This document shows positions 25,440-34,988 of a stretch of 64,000 bases of DNA, in pieces; position 1 is the stretch's first letter, and every line of letters begins with the position of its first letter. Source of the DNA: Bacillota bacterium (GTDB taxonomy: Bacteria; Bacillota; Clostridia; Lachnospirales; Lachnospiraceae). A program made the position numbers and the translations under genes. The DNA is taken from contig JAEZTJ010000081.1 of the NCBI GenBank assembly GCA_023421505.1, forward strand, positions 1-64,000, written 5' to 3'. A model generated the notes under the pieces. It ran no database searches. It saw nothing but the letters and a program-made list of their open reading frames with translations, and was not told where the DNA came from.

Positions 25440-26420
25440 ATGGGCGATGTCTTATCCCAAAATGAGATAGATAATCTGCTGGCTGCATTATCAAGCGGCG
25501 AGCTTGATGCAGATGATTATAAACAAACGTCGGAAAAGCAGATTAAGAACTATGACTTTGCCAGACCATCCAAATTTTCTAAAGAACATTTAAGAACAAT
25601 GAATATTATTTTTGAGCATTATGCAAGATTGCTTTCAACCAATCTTCCGGCATATCTTAGAAAAAATGTTCAGGTAGAAGTCAGAAACTCAGAAGCAGTG
25701 CAATATTCTGAGTTTACCAACGCCTTATCCAATCCTGTGCTACTGGGAATTGTCGATTTTTCCCCTTTGGAGGGAAATATCATAATTGAGCTGGCAGATA
25801 ATCTGGGATATGCGATTGTCGATCGAATGTTGGGTGGCGGAGGTTATCCGCTAGAGAAGGTCAGGGATTTTTCTGAAATAGAGTTATCAATTATTGAAAG
25901 AATTTATAATGTATGTACAAATCTACTTAGAGAACCTTGGGCAAATGTTATACAGGTTCAGCCAAGACTATTAAGAATAGAAACTAACTCTCAGTTTGCG
26001 CAGATTATCTCACCAAGTGAGATGATTTCGCTTGTCACTTTAAATATAAAAATTGGTAATATTGAAGGGATGATGAACATCTGTTTTCCTTATGTATGCC
26101 TGGAAAAGGTAATAGATAAGCTGAATACGAAGTACTGGTATTCAACCATGCAGATGAATGATGACGAATCCTATCATGAAGTGATAGAGATGGCTATATC
26201 AAAGGCAAGAGTGCCACTAAGAGCAGTACTTGGGAAAAGTACGATCTCTGTCAATGATTTTGTTAATATGCAGAAGGGTGATATTATCAAGTTGAATTCA
26301 AAAGTAGAAGATGAATTAGCCGTTTACGTTGGTAATATATATAAATTCACAGCGCTTCCGGGTGCATCCTCAGGCTCTTATGCGGTTAAAATTTCATCAA
26401 TTATAAGAGGAGAGGAGTAA
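25440..26420 (+). CDS. fliM: flagellar motor switch protein FliM
   Basis: A 326-residue C-ring protein. The N-terminal CheY-P-binding peptide (LSQNEIDNLLAAL) is at residues 5-17. The CheC-like middle domain has YARLLSTNLPAYLRK and IVDRMLGGGG, and the C-terminal SpoA domain ends GNIYKFTALPGASSG. ATG 25440 is preferred because AGGAGGT lies 7 bases upstream; an ATG at 25434 is only one base from it. Confidence 0.96.
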   Translation: MGDVLSQNEIDNLLAALSSGELDADDYKQTSEKQIKNYDFARPSKFSKEHLRTMNIIFEHYARLLSTNLPAYLRKNVQVEVRNSEAVQYSEFTNALSNPVLLGIVDFSPLEGNIIIELADNLGYAIVDRMLGGGGYPLEKVRDFSEIELSIIERIYNVCTNLLREPWANVIQVQPRLLRIETNSQFAQIISPSEMISLVTLNIKIGNIEGMMNICFPYVCLEKVIDKLNTKYWYSTMQMNDDESYHEVIEMAISKARVPLRAVLGKSTISVNDFVNMQKGDIIKLNSKVEDELAVYVGNIYKFTALPGASSGSYAVKISSIIRGEE

Positions 26421-26426
26421 CAGACT

Positions 26427-27641
26427 ATGGATGGAATGCTATCCCAGGAAGAGATAAATGCTTTATTAAACGGTATGAATACGGATGATTCAGCAAATAG
26501 TGCTCCGATGGAACAACTGACCGATGCAGAAAAGGATGCGATCGGTGAAATATCGAATATCAGTATGGGTACTGCTGCAACGACTTTATTTTCGTTAGTA
26601 AATCAAAGAGTAAATATAACAACGCCGGTTGTGGAATATGCGACCTGGAAGGATATCGTTAACAGCTATGATAAACCCTGTGTTTTTATACAAATTTATT
26701 ATGAAGACGGATTAGATGGTAATAATATATTGATTTTAAAAGAAAAAGATGTAAAAATAATCACTGATTTAATGATGGGTGGGGATGGAACTAATATTTC
26801 AGGTGAATTATCTGAATTACATCTAAGTGCAATCAGTGAGGCAATGAACCAGATGATGGGTTCAGCAGCAACCTCGATATCCTCGATGCTTGAAAAAAGA
26901 GTAAATATCAGTCCTCCGACCTCGGCAGTCGTAGATTTATATGATCATATGAATGGCGAAAATATTGCAGAGTTTCTTAAGGGGAATTTTGTTCGTGTAT
27001 CCTTTCATATGGAAATAGGTGATTTGGTTGACAGTGTACTGATGCAACTTTATCCGTTTGATTTTGCAAGGGATTTATACCGTCAATTTGTTCAGGCGAC
27101 GACGATGGAACCTGATATTTCAACCAGACCTCCATTAGAGAATAGTCAAAGAAAGGCGCAATCTCCGCCGCCTCAGAATATGGCGCCACAGCAACAGGTA
27201 CCACCGCAACAAATGGCAGCTCAGCAGATACCACCGCAGATGATGCCTCAGATGGCACCGCAAGGCTATAATCCTTATCCGTATCCTTTTCCTAATCAGG
27301 GAGGAATACCTGTGCAAGCACCATATATGATGCCAACGGTTCAGGATGTTAATGTCGCTCCGGTTCAGTTTGCCTCTTTTAATCCAATGCAGGGACAAGC
27401 AGTACAGCCTGAAAATATAGGTCTGTTGATGGATGTACCATTGGAGGTAACAGTTGAATTAGGTAGAACCAGTAAATCGATTAAGGAAATACTGGATTTT
27501 GCACCTGGTACAATTATTGAATTAAATCGTTTGGCAGGAGAGCCAATTGATGTACTGGTGAACGGTAAATTTGTTGCAAAGGGCGAAGTTGTGGTAATGG
27601 AAGAGGCCTTTGGCATCAGGGTAACTGAAATAGTGAAGTAG
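26427..27641 (+). CDS. fliY: FliY-type motor switch phosphatase (FliN/CheC fusion)
   Basis: A 404-residue FliY. Residues 1-16 repeat the FliM-type CheY-binding peptide (MLSQEEINALLNGM). Residues 30-225 are a CheC/CheX-like CheY-P phosphatase domain in which both active-site patterns keep Glu and Asn (GEISNISMG; SEAMNQMMG). A Pro/Gln/Met-rich linker spans about residues 238-310 and varies in the family. The last 80 residues are the FliN/SpoA domain (PLEVTVELGRTSKSIKEIL; VNGKFVAKGEVVV). It sits in the C ring and dephosphorylates CheY at the motor. Confidence 0.95.
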   Translation: MDGMLSQEEINALLNGMNTDDSANSAPMEQLTDAEKDAIGEISNISMGTAATTLFSLVNQRVNITTPVVEYATWKDIVNSYDKPCVFIQIYYEDGLDGNNILILKEKDVKIITDLMMGGDGTNISGELSELHLSAISEAMNQMMGSAATSISSMLEKRVNISPPTSAVVDLYDHMNGENIAEFLKGNFVRVSFHMEIGDLVDSVLMQLYPFDFARDLYRQFVQATTMEPDISTRPPLENSQRKAQSPPPQNMAPQQQVPPQQMAAQQIPPQMMPQMAPQGYNPYPYPFPNQGGIPVQAPYMMPTVQDVNVAPVQFASFNPMQGQAVQPENIGLLMDVPLEVTVELGRTSKSIKEILDFAPGTIIELNRLAGEPIDVLVNGKFVAKGEVVVMEEAFGIRVTEIVK

Positions 27642-27692
27642 GTATTTACTAATAAAAATTACAATAAATACAATAAGATAGGAGAATATAAT

Positions 27693-28055
27693 ATGGCAAA
27701 AAGTATTTTAATTTGTGATGATGCTGCATTTATGAGAATGATGATTAAGGATATCTTAACCAAGAACGGTTATACGATCGCGGGTGAGGCAGAGAATGGT
27801 CTTAAGGCTATTGATAAGTACGCTGAGACAAAGCCGGATTTAGTTATGATGGATATAACAATGCCTGAAATGGATGGTATACAAGCCTTAAAGAAGATTA
27901 AAGCGACCGATCCGAGCGCAAATGTTATTATGTGTTCTGCGATGGGTCAGCAGGCAATGGTTATTGAATCGATACAATCAGGAGCTAAGGATTTTATTGT
28001 TAAGCCTTTCCAGGCAGACAGAGTGTTGGAAGCAGTAAAGAAAGCGGTGGGTTAA
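27693..28055 (+). CDS. cheY: chemotaxis response regulator CheY
   Basis: A 120-residue single receiver domain. The acidic pair is DD at 9-10, the phospho-acceptor is Asp54 in MMDITMPEMDG, the switch Thr/Ser is in MCSAMG and the conserved Lys is in FIVKPF. CheY-P binds FliM and FliY. ATAGGAGAA is upstream of the ATG. Location between fliY and fliO is the Bacillus order. Confidence 0.96.
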   Translation: MAKSILICDDAAFMRMMIKDILTKNGYTIAGEAENGLKAIDKYAETKPDLVMMDITMPEMDGIQALKKIKATDPSANVIMCSAMGQQAMVIESIQSGAKDFIVKPFQADRVLEAVKKAVG

Positions 28056-28060
28056 TCTTT

Positions 28061-28492
28061 ATGATGGGAAAAGCTATGGTATTAATTGCTGGTATCAATA
28101 TTGATGTTACACCTACGCCATCTTCCACGCCTAGTGAAGTACCATATAAAATAACCGGTTCGAATAATATATTAGAGTTAATTGGTTTAGTTTTTATATT
28201 GATTTTAATTTTAGTAGCAGCATATTTTACATCGCGATATATAGGAAAGCTATCAATTGGACAGCTAAAGAACAGTAATTTTAAAGTAATTGATACCTAT
28301 CGTATTAATCCGAATAAGTTCTTACAGATTGTAAAAGTTGCTAATAAATTTATTGTTATAGCTGTTAGTAAGGATTCGGTTAATTTTATTACAGAGCTTG
28401 ACGAAGCAGAGATTTTAATCAAGGAGTTCCATGCAAAAGAGAATATTAACTTTAAGCAAATTCTTGAAAAGCTGAAAAACAAAACGGATTGA
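28061..28492 (+). CDS. fliO: flagellar biosynthetic protein FliO
   Basis: A 143-residue protein with one strong membrane segment (about residues 38-60, LELIGLVFILILILVAAYF) followed by the FliO cytoplasmic domain (KVIDTYRINPNKFLQIVKVANKFIVIAVSKDSVNFI). FliO helps FliP oligomerise in the export gate. The stretch before the membrane segment is Thr/Pro-rich. The ribosome-binding site is poor (GGTGGG), suggesting coupling to cheY 5 bases upstream. Confidence 0.85.
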   Translation: MMGKAMVLIAGINIDVTPTPSSTPSEVPYKITGSNNILELIGLVFILILILVAAYFTSRYIGKLSIGQLKNSNFKVIDTYRINPNKFLQIVKVANKFIVIAVSKDSVNFITELDEAEILIKEFHAKENINFKQILEKLKNKTD

Positions 28493-28534
28493 CAAGATTT
28501 CATTGTCATGTAATAAAGGAAAAGGTTGGTAACC

Positions 28535-29443
28535 ATGAAACAAAATGTTAGGAAATGTGTAAGAAAAAAGCCTGTTTTAATTATTATAATCTTATCGATA
28601 TGCTTTTTCGTATCTTATAATAATAAAATTGCTTTAGCATCTAACACGCAGAATATTACTACGAATAATGGCACCAATACTGCAGCGAATGGAACGGATC
28701 GTACAGCAGATACAGTGAATGAAAAAACCGATACGAATAATATATCAGGCAAACTGGGAACCGTTCAATTTACCTTAAATTCGGGAGAAGACGGCGGTGG
28801 GCTTGCATCTACACTTCAGATGCTGCTTGTTCTTACTGTTATAAGCTTGGCACCTTCTATCTTGATTATGCTGACTTCGTTTACCAGAATTCTGATCGTC
28901 TTGCATTTTACCAGATCAGCGTTAGGGACGCAGACAACGCCGCCGAATCAAGTATTAATCGGATTAGCGTTATTTTTAACCTTTTTTATTATGTCATCAA
29001 CCTTTAGTAAGATCAATACAGAGGCAATTAAGCCACTATCTGAGGGGAAGATAACACAGGAGGAAGCGTTTGATGCCGGTATGGCGCCACTTCGTGATTT
29101 TATGTTAGATGAGATGCAGAATGACGGAAGAGATATTAAGCTGTTTATGGAAATCGCAGGGATTAAATCGTTTGAAAAACGCGAAGACATACCCAATACA
29201 ATTGTTATCCCTGCATTTATTTTAAGTGAACTCAGAAAAGCATTCATTATCGGTTTTCTGATATACATACCTTTTATTATAATAGATATGGTAGTTTCTT
29301 CAACCCTGATGTCAATGGGTATGATGATGCTTCCCCCTACAATGATATCAATGCCGTTTAAGATATTATTATTTATTCTGGCAGATGGCTGGAACTTGAT
29401 TATTGGTGGAGTAGTTCGTACTTTTCATATTAGTGGGAGTTAA
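28535..29443 (+). CDS. fliP: flagellar export gate protein FliP
   Basis: A 302-residue polytopic protein with an N-terminal signal peptide (residues 12-37, as usual for FliP), an Asn/Thr-rich spacer, and the FliP family core: LTVISLAPSILIMLTSFTRI, LGTQTTPPNQVLIGLALFLTFF and the C-terminal DMVVSSTLMSMGMMMLPP. Five FliP and four FliQ subunits with one FliR build the export channel. I use ATG 28535 with AAAGG upstream rather than TTG 28526. Confidence 0.95.
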   Translation: MKQNVRKCVRKKPVLIIIILSICFFVSYNNKIALASNTQNITTNNGTNTAANGTDRTADTVNEKTDTNNISGKLGTVQFTLNSGEDGGGLASTLQMLLVLTVISLAPSILIMLTSFTRILIVLHFTRSALGTQTTPPNQVLIGLALFLTFFIMSSTFSKINTEAIKPLSEGKITQEEAFDAGMAPLRDFMLDEMQNDGRDIKLFMEIAGIKSFEKREDIPNTIVIPAFILSELRKAFIIGFLIYIPFIIIDMVVSSTLMSMGMMMLPPTMISMPFKILLFILADGWNLIIGGVVRTFHISGS

Positions 29444-29449
29444 TAAGCA

Positions 29450-29725
29450 ATGAATGAACAGGTTATTATAGATATAGCAAAACAGGCAATCTATTTGGTT
29501 ATTAAAACATCTGCCCCGATGCTGATTGTTTCCATGGTAATAGGTCTAATTATCAGTATTCTTCAAACAGTTACCTCAATACAGGAGCAAACCCTCACAT
29601 TTGTTCCGAAACTGATTGCTGTATTTGTAATTATTATGCTGTTTGGTGGGTGGATTTTAACTTCTTTACGGGAATACATGATAGAGTTGTATTCCAATTT
29701 CAGCTATTATATTGGTAACCTATGA
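29450..29725 (+). CDS. fliQ: flagellar export gate protein FliQ
   Basis: A 91-residue protein with two membrane segments and the FliQ motif (SMVIGLIISILQTVTSIQEQTLTFVPK). It forms part of the FliPQR channel. Its stop overlaps the fliR start (ATGA), a sign of translational coupling. Confidence 0.95.
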   Translation: MNEQVIIDIAKQAIYLVIKTSAPMLIVSMVIGLIISILQTVTSIQEQTLTFVPKLIAVFVIIMLFGGWILTSLREYMIELYSNFSYYIGNL

Positions 29726-30489
29726 CGTTTTCTATAGAAAATTTCGAGGTCTTTTTGCTTATTCTTGTGAGGATTACTGGTTTTATATTTACGGCTCCTT
29801 TTTTTTCACTGACAAACGTTCCAATCAGAATTAAATCAGGTTTATCCATTTTTTTAGCAGCCATACTTTTCTATTCAAATTCTTATAATCAACCGGAGTA
29901 TGTAGGTATCATTGGATATTCAATATTAGTAGTATCAGAAGCTATGGCAGGAGCAATTATGGGCTTTTTTGCTAATGTTGCTTACTATATTATTAATTTT
30001 TCAGGACAGCTTCTTGATATGCAGATAGGTTTTTCAATGGCGAGTCAGTTTGATCCGATCTCACATAGTGAATCTACTGTGTCAACAAGTTTATATAGTT
30101 ATTTAATTATTGTAATTATGATTATTACGAATATGCATCATATTTTCGTTCGTGCACTGATTGAATCCTTTCAGATAATTAAAATTGGAGAAGTTTATAT
30201 TAATCCGGGATTATATCGTTTGATGATGCAATTTGTAACAGACTATTTTATCATTGGTTTTCGTATCGTATTACCGGTTTTTGCAGCAATTTTAATGGTG
30301 GATACCTTACTGGCTGTATTAGTTAAGGTAGCGCCACAGATGAATATGTTTGCAATCGGTATGCAGATTAGAATATTTGTAGGTTTAATCGTATTAATAT
30401 TAATTATAAGCTTTATCCCTTCGGTAGCAGATTCTATCTTTCGGGAAATGGTAACAATGCTAAAATCATCAGTTTCACTTTTGCACTAG
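29722..30489 (+). CDS. fliR: flagellar export gate protein FliR
   Basis: A 255-residue protein with about six membrane segments. It has family landmarks GFIFTAPFFSLTNVPIRIKSGLS near the N-terminus, SGQLLDMQIGFSMASQFDP in the middle and LVKVAPQMNMFAIGMQIRI toward the end. FliR caps the FliPQR pore. It starts within the fliQ stop codon. Confidence 0.95.
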   Translation: MTFSIENFEVFLLILVRITGFIFTAPFFSLTNVPIRIKSGLSIFLAAILFYSNSYNQPEYVGIIGYSILVVSEAMAGAIMGFFANVAYYIINFSGQLLDMQIGFSMASQFDPISHSESTVSTSLYSYLIIVIMIITNMHHIFVRALIESFQIIKIGEVYINPGLYRLMMQFVTDYFIIGFRIVLPVFAAILMVDTLLAVLVKVAPQMNMFAIGMQIRIFVGLIVLILIISFIPSVADSIFREMVTMLKSSVSLLH

Positions 30490-30511
30490 CAGTCGAATCA
30501 GGAGTACTAGA

Positions 30512-31645
30512 ATGATAAAGGATGAACAAATAATTTATTCAAACTATCTTCTTCCTTATAACCTTCAATTCTTTGCTGGTGAAGGTGGGGATAAGACAGA
30601 AGAGCCTACCGCGAAAAAGTTAAACGATGCAAGAAGTGAAGGACAGGTTGCACGCAGTAAAGAATTAATATCTGCTGCAGGACTAGCTACATTGTTTATT
30701 GTATTAAAGTTATTTGTTGGTTTTATGGGAACAAAATTTATTGAAGCTTATATTAAAGCATTTTCAAGAATTGATACAATAGTAAATGATGGTTTTACTA
30801 TAGTCACGGCTGAGGGCTTATTATCAGAGGCTATCATTTCTATTATATATATTTGCATGCCTGTATTTATATTTACAGTGGTAGTCGCTATTGTAGTTGT
30901 ATTATTCCAAGTGAAATGGAAGATATCAGGTAAGCCCTTAAAGCCTAAATTTAATAAGATTAATCCAATTAATGGCTTTAAAAGAATATTTACAAAGGAT
31001 AAAGTAGTTGAGTTATTGTTAGAAATTATTAAAATTTCTTTGATTATTTATATTGCTTACAGTACTTTAAAAAGCGAATGGAAAACCCTGTTTATATTGT
31101 ATGATATGAAGCTGGAACAGGCTATCTTGCTGATAGGTAATCTTATTCTTAATCTGGGATTGAGAATTAGCTTTATTTTTCTTGTCTTAGGTTTTGCAGA
31201 TTTAATCTATCAGAAGCTAAAATTCAAAAAAGATATGAGGATGACGAAGCAGGAAGTAAAGGATGAATTTAAGAACAGCGAAGGGGATCCTCTTATTAAG
31301 AATAAAATTAAAGCAAAGATGAGAGAGACTTCTATGAAAAGAATGATGCAGTCTCTTCCAAAAGCGGATGTTGTTATTACGAATCCTACTCATTTGGCTG
31401 CAGCCATTCAATATGACAAGAATACTTCATCAGCTCCAATCCTATTAGCGAAGGGTGCTGATTATCTGGCTCAAAAGATTAAGGAAATTGCGAAGGAAAA
31501 TAGCATTGAAATTGTTGAAAATAAACCCCTTGCCAGAATGCTTTATTATAATGTGGAGGTTGGGGATGAAATACCGCCGGAATTGTATCAGATGACCGCG
31601 GAGGTTCTGGCTTATGTTTATGGACTGAAAAATAAAGTAAGTTAA
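30512..31645 (+). CDS. flhB: flagellar export switch protein FlhB
   Basis: A 377-residue export-gate protein. The N-terminal cytoplasmic tail contains LQFFAGEGGDKTEEPTAKK, followed by four membrane segments and a cytoplasmic domain. The self-cleavage site NPTH is at residues 291-294 (VVITNPTHLAA). Cleavage there, together with FliK, changes export from rod/hook to filament substrates. Between its stop and flhA lies a ladder of hairpins. Confidence 0.96.
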   Translation: MIKDEQIIYSNYLLPYNLQFFAGEGGDKTEEPTAKKLNDARSEGQVARSKELISAAGLATLFIVLKLFVGFMGTKFIEAYIKAFSRIDTIVNDGFTIVTAEGLLSEAIISIIYICMPVFIFTVVVAIVVVLFQVKWKISGKPLKPKFNKINPINGFKRIFTKDKVVELLLEIIKISLIIYIAYSTLKSEWKTLFILYDMKLEQAILLIGNLILNLGLRISFIFLVLGFADLIYQKLKFKKDMRMTKQEVKDEFKNSEGDPLIKNKIKAKMRETSMKRMMQSLPKADVVITNPTHLAAAIQYDKNTSSAPILLAKGADYLAQKIKEIAKENSIEIVENKPLARMLYYNVEVGDEIPPELYQMTAEVLAYVYGLKNKVS

Positions 31646-31653
31646 GATAGCTT

Positions 31654-31734
31654 GGAGGCAAAACTCCATAAAAGAAACGGAGGCAAAGCCTCCAAAAAAG
31701 AAACGGAGGCAAAGCCTCCATAAAGATTGGAGGC
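31654..31734 (+). repeat. ladder of Shine-Dalgarno-bearing hairpins in front of flhA
   Basis: Four tandem degenerate units of 24-26 bases begin GGAGGC at 31654, 31679, 31705 and 31729. Units 2 and 3 are perfect hairpins GGAGGC-AAA-GCCTCC; unit 1 is an eroded GGAG/CTCC version. The fourth unit lacks the CCTCC half and serves as the flhA ribosome-binding site, 9 bases before the ATG. The CCTCC of unit 3 could also pair with this final GGAGG, giving alternative folds. Confidence 0.85.
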
Positions 31735-31742
31735 TTGGGTGG

Positions 31743-33776
31743 ATGAAAAGAAATGATTTGATTGTCGGCTTATTTTTGTTATCAGCAATCATATTTTTAA
31801 TTCTGCCTATGCCTGAAATGCTTCTGGATATTTTATTAGCGTTAAATATCTCTATAGCTATGGTTGTTTTATTTAATGCAATGTTTTCCAATGAAGTTCT
31901 GAATATGTCGGCATTCCCGACAATATTACTATTCACTACAATGTTTCGAATCTCGCTTAATGTATCCAGTACAAGATTGATTTTATCAAAGGGAGAAGCT
32001 GGTAGTGTAATAAGAACCTTTGGTGAATTTGTTGGAGGAAATAATCTTGTTATCGGTGTAATTGTATTCTTCATTTTGATCATGGTTCAGTTTATGGTTA
32101 TCAACAGGGGTTCCGAACGTGTGGCAGAGGTTACAGCCAGATTTACACTGGATGCAATGCCCGGTAAACAGATGGCTATAGATGCGGATTTAAATACGGG
32201 TGCGATAACAGATGCAGAAGCAAAGAAGCGTCGTGACAAGATTCAGGAAGAATCAGCTTTCTTTGGAGCAATGGATGGTGCTGTTAAATATGTAAAAGGG
32301 GATGCTGTATTAGGCTTAATCATTACAATCATAAACCTGGCAGGCGGTACTGCAATGGGCGTAATTTTTTTGGGACAATCTGCGAACGAAGCTTTTGAAA
32401 AATATGCTATCATGGCAATTGGTGATGGTCTGGTTAGCCAGATACCGTCACTGATGATATCTATGGCAACAGGTATATTAGTGACGAAGGCTTCAAAAGA
32501 AGCTGACTTTGGTGATATGCTGATTAAGCAGCTTTTTTCTATACCAAAGGTTTTATATATGGTTGGCGCAAGTATGATAGTTCTCGGAATTGTAACACCG
32601 CTTAATGATTTCGTGTTTTTAGCATATGGACTCATGTTTATCATAACTGGTAGAATGATTTCTAATAAAATCGAAGTTGCTACAATTGAAAATGAGGTTT
32701 CCTCAGAGGAAGAAGCGGCTAATGAGATTAGGAAACCGGAAAATGTAGTCACCTTATTACAGGTTGATCCAATTGAACTCGAGTTTGGATATGGTATCAT
32801 ACCTTTGGCGGATACAAATCAGGGAGGAGATCTTCTAGACCGTGTCGTACTGATCAGAAGGCAGGTAGCAATTGAACTAGGATGTGTGGTTCCGATGATC
32901 CGATTAAGAGATAATATACAACTTAATCCGAATCAGTATATTATAAAGATAAAAGGTATTCAGGTAAGCGAGGGAGAGATTTTATTCGACCATTATATGG
33001 CTATGAACCCAGGTTATGTGGAAGAGGAGATTACAGGCATACCTACCTTTGAGCCATCCTTTCATTTGCCTGCCATCTGGATAACGGAAGGACAGCGGGA
33101 GAGAGCAGAAACCTTAGGGTATACTGTTGTTGATCCTCCTTCTATTATAGCAACTCATCTGACAGAGATTATCCGAGGTCATATCTTTGAGCTGCTTACA
33201 AGACAGGATGTACAAAATCTAATTAATAATATACAGGAATCACATCAGACGCTAATTTCAGAATTAGTACCTAAGCTATTAAGTATTGGTGAAATTCAAA
33301 AGGTATTACAAAATCTCTTACGAGAGGGAATATCCATCAGGGATTTGGTTACCATACTTGAAACCTTGGCAGATTATGCTTCAAACACCAGAGATACCGA
33401 TGTGCTAACCGAATATGTCAGACAAAGCTTAAAGCGAGCTATTTCCAACAAGTTTTTCCCTGCTAGTGAGATGACCAGTGTAGTAACCCTTGATCCCAAG
33501 GTTGAACAGAATATCATGGGAGCAGTAAAGCAATCAGAACAAGGCTCCTACTTAGCACTTGATCCTAGCCTTACAAAGGATATTATAGATTCTGTTCAGG
33601 CAGAGGTACATAAATTAGAGGAGCTCGGAAAGAACCCGATTATTATAACTTCACCGATTGTCAGAATGTATTTTAAGCGGTTGACCCAGGATTACTTTAA
33701 GGACTTAGTAGTAGTATCATATAATGAAATAGATTCCAATGTAGAATTACAGTCAGTAGGGATGGTGACAGTATAG
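31743..33776 (+). CDS. flhA: flagellar export gate protein FlhA
   Basis: A 677-residue protein. The N-terminal half has about eight membrane segments, and the FHIPEP-type loop motif (RFTLDAMPGKQMAIDADLN) is at residues 137-155. The C-terminal half is the cytoplasmic docking ring for export chaperones and substrates, ending with PIVRMYFKRL and VVSYNEI. Its TAG stop shares one base with the GTG of flhF. Confidence 0.96.
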   Translation: MKRNDLIVGLFLLSAIIFLILPMPEMLLDILLALNISIAMVVLFNAMFSNEVLNMSAFPTILLFTTMFRISLNVSSTRLILSKGEAGSVIRTFGEFVGGNNLVIGVIVFFILIMVQFMVINRGSERVAEVTARFTLDAMPGKQMAIDADLNTGAITDAEAKKRRDKIQEESAFFGAMDGAVKYVKGDAVLGLIITIINLAGGTAMGVIFLGQSANEAFEKYAIMAIGDGLVSQIPSLMISMATGILVTKASKEADFGDMLIKQLFSIPKVLYMVGASMIVLGIVTPLNDFVFLAYGLMFIITGRMISNKIEVATIENEVSSEEEAANEIRKPENVVTLLQVDPIELEFGYGIIPLADTNQGGDLLDRVVLIRRQVAIELGCVVPMIRLRDNIQLNPNQYIIKIKGIQVSEGEILFDHYMAMNPGYVEEEITGIPTFEPSFHLPAIWITEGQRERAETLGYTVVDPPSIIATHLTEIIRGHIFELLTRQDVQNLINNIQESHQTLISELVPKLLSIGEIQKVLQNLLREGISIRDLVTILETLADYASNTRDTDVLTEYVRQSLKRAISNKFFPASEMTSVVTLDPKVEQNIMGAVKQSEQGSYLALDPSLTKDIIDSVQAEVHKLEELGKNPIIITSPIVRMYFKRLTQDYFKDLVVVSYNEIDSNVELQSVGMVTV

Positions 33777-34987
33777 TGATTATCAAAAAATTTCAAGCAA
33801 ATACGGAGACAGAAGCAATTATGCTTGCTAAGGAGGAGCTTGGCAAGGATGCAATTGTGATGAATATTAAGACAATCGCACCGAAGGGTATTTACAAGTT
33901 GTTCCGTAAGTCATTAGTGGAGATAACTGCAGCTGTAGATGAAAACATTACCTATAATAATAGTAAACCCAAGCAAGCTGCACCAATATCTGTGCCAAAG
34001 AAAATAAATCATCCGGATATCATTTATGATGAGCCTAACGAAAAGTCCGGAGAGAGTACACATTTTAGTGCAGATTCTAGTTCCTCAGCAATTGAAATGA
34101 AGCTAAATAATCTGCAAAGTCTTTTGGAAAAGCAGATGAGCGAAAAAGAAAAGGAGCCTCTTAATAATCAGGAGGTAAAATCAACTGAAGCAGGTAAAAA
34201 TATAGCTTGTATACAACTGGTTTATAATCAACTGGTTTCGAATGAAGTGGACGAAAAATATGCAAATCAGATCTTAGCTGAAATAGAAGGCAACTTAAAA
34301 AAGGATGCTACTATGGATAATATTTTAGCCAGCATCTATCAAAAAATTATTCTTAAGCTGGGTCAACCTAAAATGATTGAACTTACGGGTAAAACTCCAA
34401 AATTTATATTTTTTATCGGGCCAACCGGTGTCGGTAAAACAACTACTATAGCAAAGATAGCATCAAAATTTAAAGTAAATGAGAAAGCAAAGGTAGCATT
34501 TTTAACAGCAGACACTTATCGTATTGCTGCAGTGGAACAACTTAGAACCTATGCAAATATTCTCGGAATACCATTAAAGGTTATTTATTCGGAAGAAGAG
34601 CTAAAGCAGGCCAAAGAAGAGTTTGCTGATTATGATATTGTATTTGTTGATACTGCCGGACGTTCCCATCGAAATAAAGAGCAAAGAGATGATATAGAAG
34701 ATTTGATTAATGTTATTCCGGAAGAGGAAAGAGAAGTATATTTGGTTTTAAGTGCAACTACAAAATATAAGGATTTGATAAAAATTACAGAGGCCTACGC
34801 TGAAATTGTTAATTATAATTTAGTATTTACCAAGCTTGATGAAACCAGTACAATTGGTAATCTATTTAATATACGTATGTTAACGCAGGCATCATTGTCA
34901 TATGCAACCTTTGGGCAGAACGTACCGGATGATATATCCCGCGTTGATGCTCAAAACATCGCAAAGCAACTTCTAAGGGGGCAGTAG
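33776..34987 (+). CDS. flhF: SRP-like GTPase FlhF
   Basis: A 403-residue flagellar placement GTPase with a GTG start overlapping the flhA stop. The N-terminal B domain (MIIKKFQANTETEAIMLAKEELGKDA) and a low-complexity linker precede the NG domain. That domain has the P-loop GPTGVGKTTTIAKIA near residue 220, TADTYRIAAVEQL, DTAGRS and TKLDET. With FlhG it sets flagellar position and number. The G domain begins at roughly residue 200. Confidence 0.95.
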   Translation: MIIKKFQANTETEAIMLAKEELGKDAIVMNIKTIAPKGIYKLFRKSLVEITAAVDENITYNNSKPKQAAPISVPKKINHPDIIYDEPNEKSGESTHFSADSSSSAIEMKLNNLQSLLEKQMSEKEKEPLNNQEVKSTEAGKNIACIQLVYNQLVSNEVDEKYANQILAEIEGNLKKDATMDNILASIYQKIILKLGQPKMIELTGKTPKFIFFIGPTGVGKTTTIAKIASKFKVNEKAKVAFLTADTYRIAAVEQLRTYANILGIPLKVIYSEEELKQAKEEFADYDIVFVDTAGRSHRNKEQRDDIEDLINVIPEEEREVYLVLSATTKYKDLIKITEAYAEIVNYNLVFTKLDETSTIGNLFNIRMLTQASLSYATFGQNVPDDISRVDAQNIAKQLLRGQ

Positions 34988-34988
34988 T

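Noticed and set aside
31445..32083. A 212-codon minus-strand frame across the flhB-flhA junction
   Set aside because: It lies opposite two clearly coding genes, has no family resemblance and is a by-product of their codon usage. The same holds for the other long antisense frames, for example 22067-22546 and 52076-52618.
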